In this document: positions 61,515 to 64,000 of the stretch, in pieces
How positions within the stretch are numbered: position 1 is the first letter of the stretch
Layout: each line of letters opens with the position of its first letter
Assembly (NCBI GenBank): GCA_944393685.1
Contig: CALYAW010000001.1
Span: 162,023 to 226,022 of the forward strand
Reading direction: 5' to 3'
Source: an uncultured Alphaproteobacteria bacterium
GTDB taxonomy: Bacteria > Pseudomonadota > Alphaproteobacteria > RF32 > CAG-239
DNA: 64,000 nt
Program-made: the position numbers and the translations under genes
The notes under the pieces: generated by a model
Seen by the model: only the letters and a program-made list of their open reading frames with translations
Told to the model about the DNA's origin: nothing
Database searches by the model: none

Positions 61515-63242
61515 TTACATATCCTCGTCAAAGTAATTATTATCATCAAAAGAAATTTCATCTTCTTGATTAGCTTTCGAGCTAATTTTTCGTGTTAAAG
61601 TTTCTATCTTGGCGCCGCTAAACTCGCTTAAAATAGCTTTTACGAGAGGCAAATCGGAAACACTTTTTTTGTTGGCATTATCTAGAGCTTGTTCTCTGTC
61701 TGCGATTGTTTCTCCGAGTTGGCCTCGTTTTACGTCAATATTCCATTTTTGTCCGGTTGCCTCAATTAATATGTTTTGTAAATTAAGCAAAAAGTCGTTA
61801 TTTATTTTGTCAGAAACGGTAATAATCATTTCTCCGAATTTAAAATTTTCAAAAGAAACATCATTTTTTAGACTATAAGATAGAAGAATTTTTCTATTAT
61901 TTTCCAAATAGGCAATCAACTCTTCCGGCGTATTTATTTTGCTAAAAGATTTTTCGTTTTCTATAGAAGCTGTTTTTGCCGCCGGAGCCGCCGGCTCACT
62001 AAAAACCACGGTATCTGTTTTTGTTGAAGGTATAGAAGAAAGAGGAAGTGATGAAACAGATTTTAAATTAGAGTTTTTTTTTACGTCGTTCAAAATTTCG
62101 GCCGGTGTCGGCAGGCTGGCAGAGTATGCAATGCGAATGAGAATCATTTCTAAAGCATCAATTTGCACAGGAGCGATAGACAGTTCACCCAAGCCTTTAA
62201 TCATCATTTGCCATATTTTAGATAACACAGCAATAGAAACATTAGGAACTAATTTGTTACAAAGGCTTTTTTCGCTTTCAGAGAGACTTTCATCGTTTGC
62301 AAAACTTGGTACAATTTTAACTTTGGCAAGCATATGGGTTATGTTAATCAAGTCTTGCAAAACAGTTAGGGGTACAGCTCCGTTTTTATACATTTCGCTC
62401 AAAAGATTAACGGTATTTTCAATATCGCCGCAGACAAGTTTTTCAAACAGAGCAAATGTTTGGTTACGGTCGGCAAGTCCAATCATATTTTTGACAATGT
62501 CTGTTTTGACACATCCGTTTCCGAGAGAAATTGCTTGGTCTAGCAAGGACAAACCGTCACGACACGATCCGTCGGCAGCTTTTGCAATTAAATGTAAAGC
62601 CTCATCTTCCGCTTGAAGGCCTTCTTTATTTAGGACATTCTTAAAATGTCCGACCAACGTGTCGATAGTCAAACGTTGCAAATCAAAGCGCTGGCAACGA
62701 GACAGTACGGTAACGGGAACTTTGCGAATTTCGGTCGTCGCAAAAATAAAAATCACATGAGAAGGAGGTTCTTCCAAGGTTTTGAGCAAAGCATTAAAAG
62801 CAGATTTAGAAAGCATATGCACTTCATCAATGATATATATTTTATATCGTCCGTTTGTGGGTTTATATCGCACTCCGTCAAGGATTTCGCGCATATCATC
62901 AACACCGGTACGAGAAGCGGCATCCAATTCCAGCACATCAATATGTCTGGATTCCGAGATTGCCCGGCAATTTTCACAAATTCCGCAGGGATTAATAGTT
63001 GGTCCGTCTCTGCCGTCTTTTCCAATACAGTTAAGAGCTTTTGCCATAATTCTGGCTGTTGTTGTTTTACCGACACCTCGAATGCCGGTTAAGATATAAG
63101 CGTGATGAAGACGATTGTTTTTTATTGCATTGGTCAGAGTTTGCACCAAAGCGTCTTGTCCGAGAAGTTCATCAAAATTCTGCGGACGATATTTGCGTGC
63201 TAAAACAACATAATTTTCTTGCTTCTGCTTTTCTGCAACCAT
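61515..63242 (-). CDS. dnaX: DNA polymerase III gamma/tau subunit DnaX
   Basis: 575 aa clamp-loader ATPase. RKYRPQNFDELLGQDALVQT, Walker A GIRGVGKTTTARIM near 53, zinc site NPCGICENCRAI near 83, Walker B IIDEVHMLSKSAFNALL near 133 and sensor motif IFATTEIRKVPVTVLSRCQ. A long C-terminal tau-like region follows. I did not identify a programmed-frameshift heptamer. Confidence 0.95.
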   Translation of the reverse strand: MVAEKQKQENYVVLARKYRPQNFDELLGQDALVQTLTNAIKNNRLHHAYILTGIRGVGKTTTARIMAKALNCIGKDGRDGPTINPCGICENCRAISESRHIDVLELDAASRTGVDDMREILDGVRYKPTNGRYKIYIIDEVHMLSKSAFNALLKTLEEPPSHVIFIFATTEIRKVPVTVLSRCQRFDLQRLTIDTLVGHFKNVLNKEGLQAEDEALHLIAKAADGSCRDGLSLLDQAISLGNGCVKTDIVKNMIGLADRNQTFALFEKLVCGDIENTVNLLSEMYKNGAVPLTVLQDLINITHMLAKVKIVPSFANDESLSESEKSLCNKLVPNVSIAVLSKIWQMMIKGLGELSIAPVQIDALEMILIRIAYSASLPTPAEILNDVKKNSNLKSVSSLPLSSIPSTKTDTVVFSEPAAPAAKTASIENEKSFSKINTPEELIAYLENNRKILLSYSLKNDVSFENFKFGEMIITVSDKINNDFLLNLQNILIEATGQKWNIDVKRGQLGETIADREQALDNANKKSVSDLPLVKAILSEFSGAKIETLTRKISSKANQEDEISFDDNNYFDEDM

Positions 63243-63267
63243 TTGAAAGTCACCTTATGATAACAAT

Positions 63268-63360
63268 GGTGGAGAGTAAATGACCTCAATTTGCTTCGTT
63301 ATGGCTGCTTTCTTCCGAACCTGACCAGATTGGCGAAAAAATCGACCCATCACCCTCCGG
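63268..63360 (-). ncRNA. ffs: Signal recognition particle RNA (4.5S type)
   Basis: Read on -, the sequence contains TGGTCAGGTTCGGAAG then AAAGCAGCCA, the conserved SRP RNA domain IV core. It is flanked by complementary ends (GGAGGGTG and CTCTCCACC). Length about 93 nt by stem ends. ffs directly before dnaX is common in alphaproteobacteria. Exact ends are approximate. Confidence 0.93.
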
Positions 63361-63417
63361 AAATATAATTAACAAATCTCCTTCATATCTTCAAGAAGAA
63401 TTTTTCTATCAGCAGAA

Positions 63418-64000
63418 TTAAAAGTTGGTTATGCTTTCAGAAAAGGTTTCCTCGGAAGGAATTAATCCTCCGAAAATAGAAATTTCGGCAGATTGTTTGT
63501 TTTTACCGAAAATTTTAGGAGCAGAAATAACGGAAGAAACATCAATTGTCGGCAATTTTTCTATATCTGTATCGGTATTAAAACTTTTAGGAGCGGCATC
63601 AACAACAACATTTCCTGAAGAACGAATTTCTACAATGTCTAAACTATGTTGATTCGTTCCATCTTCAAAAAAGCGAAAAGCACCGTTAATTCCAATATAT
63701 CCCTCCGGTTTTGTAATAGCTTGATTTATATATTCTGAAGGACGCTTTGACAACTGATTGGTCAGAGCAATGGCATCATAAGCGAAAGAGTACAAACTGC
63801 TGGGGCGTTCTCCGAATATAGAATTATATTTTCCGGCAAAATAAGCGCTATGAGCTCTGGAAATAGCAGGATACCAACTTTTTACGATAGCCGCTTCTTT
63901 GTTAAATTTTCCAGTTTCCCAAACAGAAGTTCCTAAAAATTGAACATCAGGATAGGATGCGTCATAATAAGCAAACATAGAGATTGCAGCAGTCAATTTT
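63418..64000 (-). CDS. Penicillin-binding-protein activator (LpoA/LivJ-like), 5' truncated
   Basis: The frame runs off the window end, so only the last 194 codons are present. The sequence (FLGTSVWETGKFNKEAAI, YSFAYDAIALTNQL, YIGINGAFRFFEDGTNQHSL) matches the C-terminal lobe of periplasmic-binding-fold proteins of the Leu/Ile/Val-receptor type. Alphaproteobacterial proteins of this type are often annotated as PBP activators (LpoA-like). It should be outer-membrane or periplasmic, but the signal peptide is outside the window. Confidence 0.8.
   Translation of the reverse strand, partial: KLTAAISMFAYYDASYPDVQFLGTSVWETGKFNKEAAIVKSWYPAISRAHSAYFAGKYNSIFGERPSSLYSFAYDAIALTNQLSKRPSEYINQAITKPEGYIGINGAFRFFEDGTNQHSLDIVEIRSSGNVVVDAAPKSFNTDTDIEKLPTIDVSSVISAPKIFGKNKQSAEISIFGGLIPSEETFSESITNF

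Noticed and set aside
1-64000. CRISPR arrays, insertion sequences and prophage
   Set aside because: I saw no regularly spaced repeats, transposase, integrase or phage structural genes. The search was by eye only.

Overview
The window is a 64 kb stretch of an AT-rich alphaproteobacterial chromosome. The gene orders miaB-phoH-ybeY-corC-lnt-HTH-metK-trmB, rluD/rpoH, dnaQ-coaE/rho/mnmE-mnmG-rsmG-parA-parB and ffs-dnaX-ybaB-recR are all typical of that class. The single-cysteine DksA, a FliX homologue and the short HprK point the same way. The low GC content and several anaerobe-type genes suggest an uncultured host- or gut-associated member, perhaps Rhodospirillales-like. That placement is inference.

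Layout. 1-8.5 kb: tRNA modification, rRNA maturation and lipoprotein genes, all on +. 8.6-11.9 kb: a secreted PPC-like protein, a probably acquired metal/redox island (CsoR, a 39-aa metallothionein-like peptide with CsoR-type operators, HxlR, a metallo-beta-lactamase-fold hydrolase) and tRNA-Arg(CCG). 12-16.7 kb: rpmB, dnaB, two tandem YcgN-like genes, a YgjP-type peptidase and a Bax inhibitor-1 protein. 16.7-22.7 kb: a degenerate PAS-GGDEF protein, a tail-anchored pseudokinase, rpoH and rluD. 22.7-30.6 kb: an eight-gene accessory operon around a VirD4/TraG-type coupling ATPase, ending in an HNH-like protein and a SUKH (SMI1/KNR4-like) protein. 30.6-38.9 kb: yacG-rng-maf-dksA, fliX, a prepilin, envelope proteins, dnaQ and coaE.

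At 38.86-39.3 kb lies a very AT-rich divergent intergenic region with three exact DnaA boxes, two further near-matches and two TTAA-N7-TTAA CtrA-type sites. It is flanked by coaE (-) and rho (+), and the sampled G/C bias of the + strand changes from C-rich on the left to G-rich on the right. I interpret it as oriC. Two perfect parS sites lie inside mnmG and rsmG, next to parAB.

Between rho and mnmE, genes that often sit together in related genomes, is the most novel-looking locus (40.7-45.9 kb). It holds three tiny hydrophobic ORFs, two paralogous ATP-grasp ligases and one M14/AspA-type zinc hydrolase, all on +. Each tiny ORF ends inside an RNA hairpin of one family, with compensatory base changes between copies, and the next start codon follows 46-56 nt later. 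The two ATP-grasp genes share a 598-bp block with no mismatch but are diverged on both sides, which indicates recent gene conversion. A ribosomal-peptide tailoring or peptide-conjugation system is a reasonable hypothesis. The product is unknown.

The right end (46-64 kb) is mostly housekeeping: mnmE, mnmG, an inserted HD-HD-PHP trio, rsmG, parAB, a Cys-rich FTR-like protein, a membrane nuclease, tsaE, hprK, mlaE-mlaF, radA, cvpA, recR-ybaB-dnaX, SRP RNA and a truncated LpoA/LivJ-like gene.
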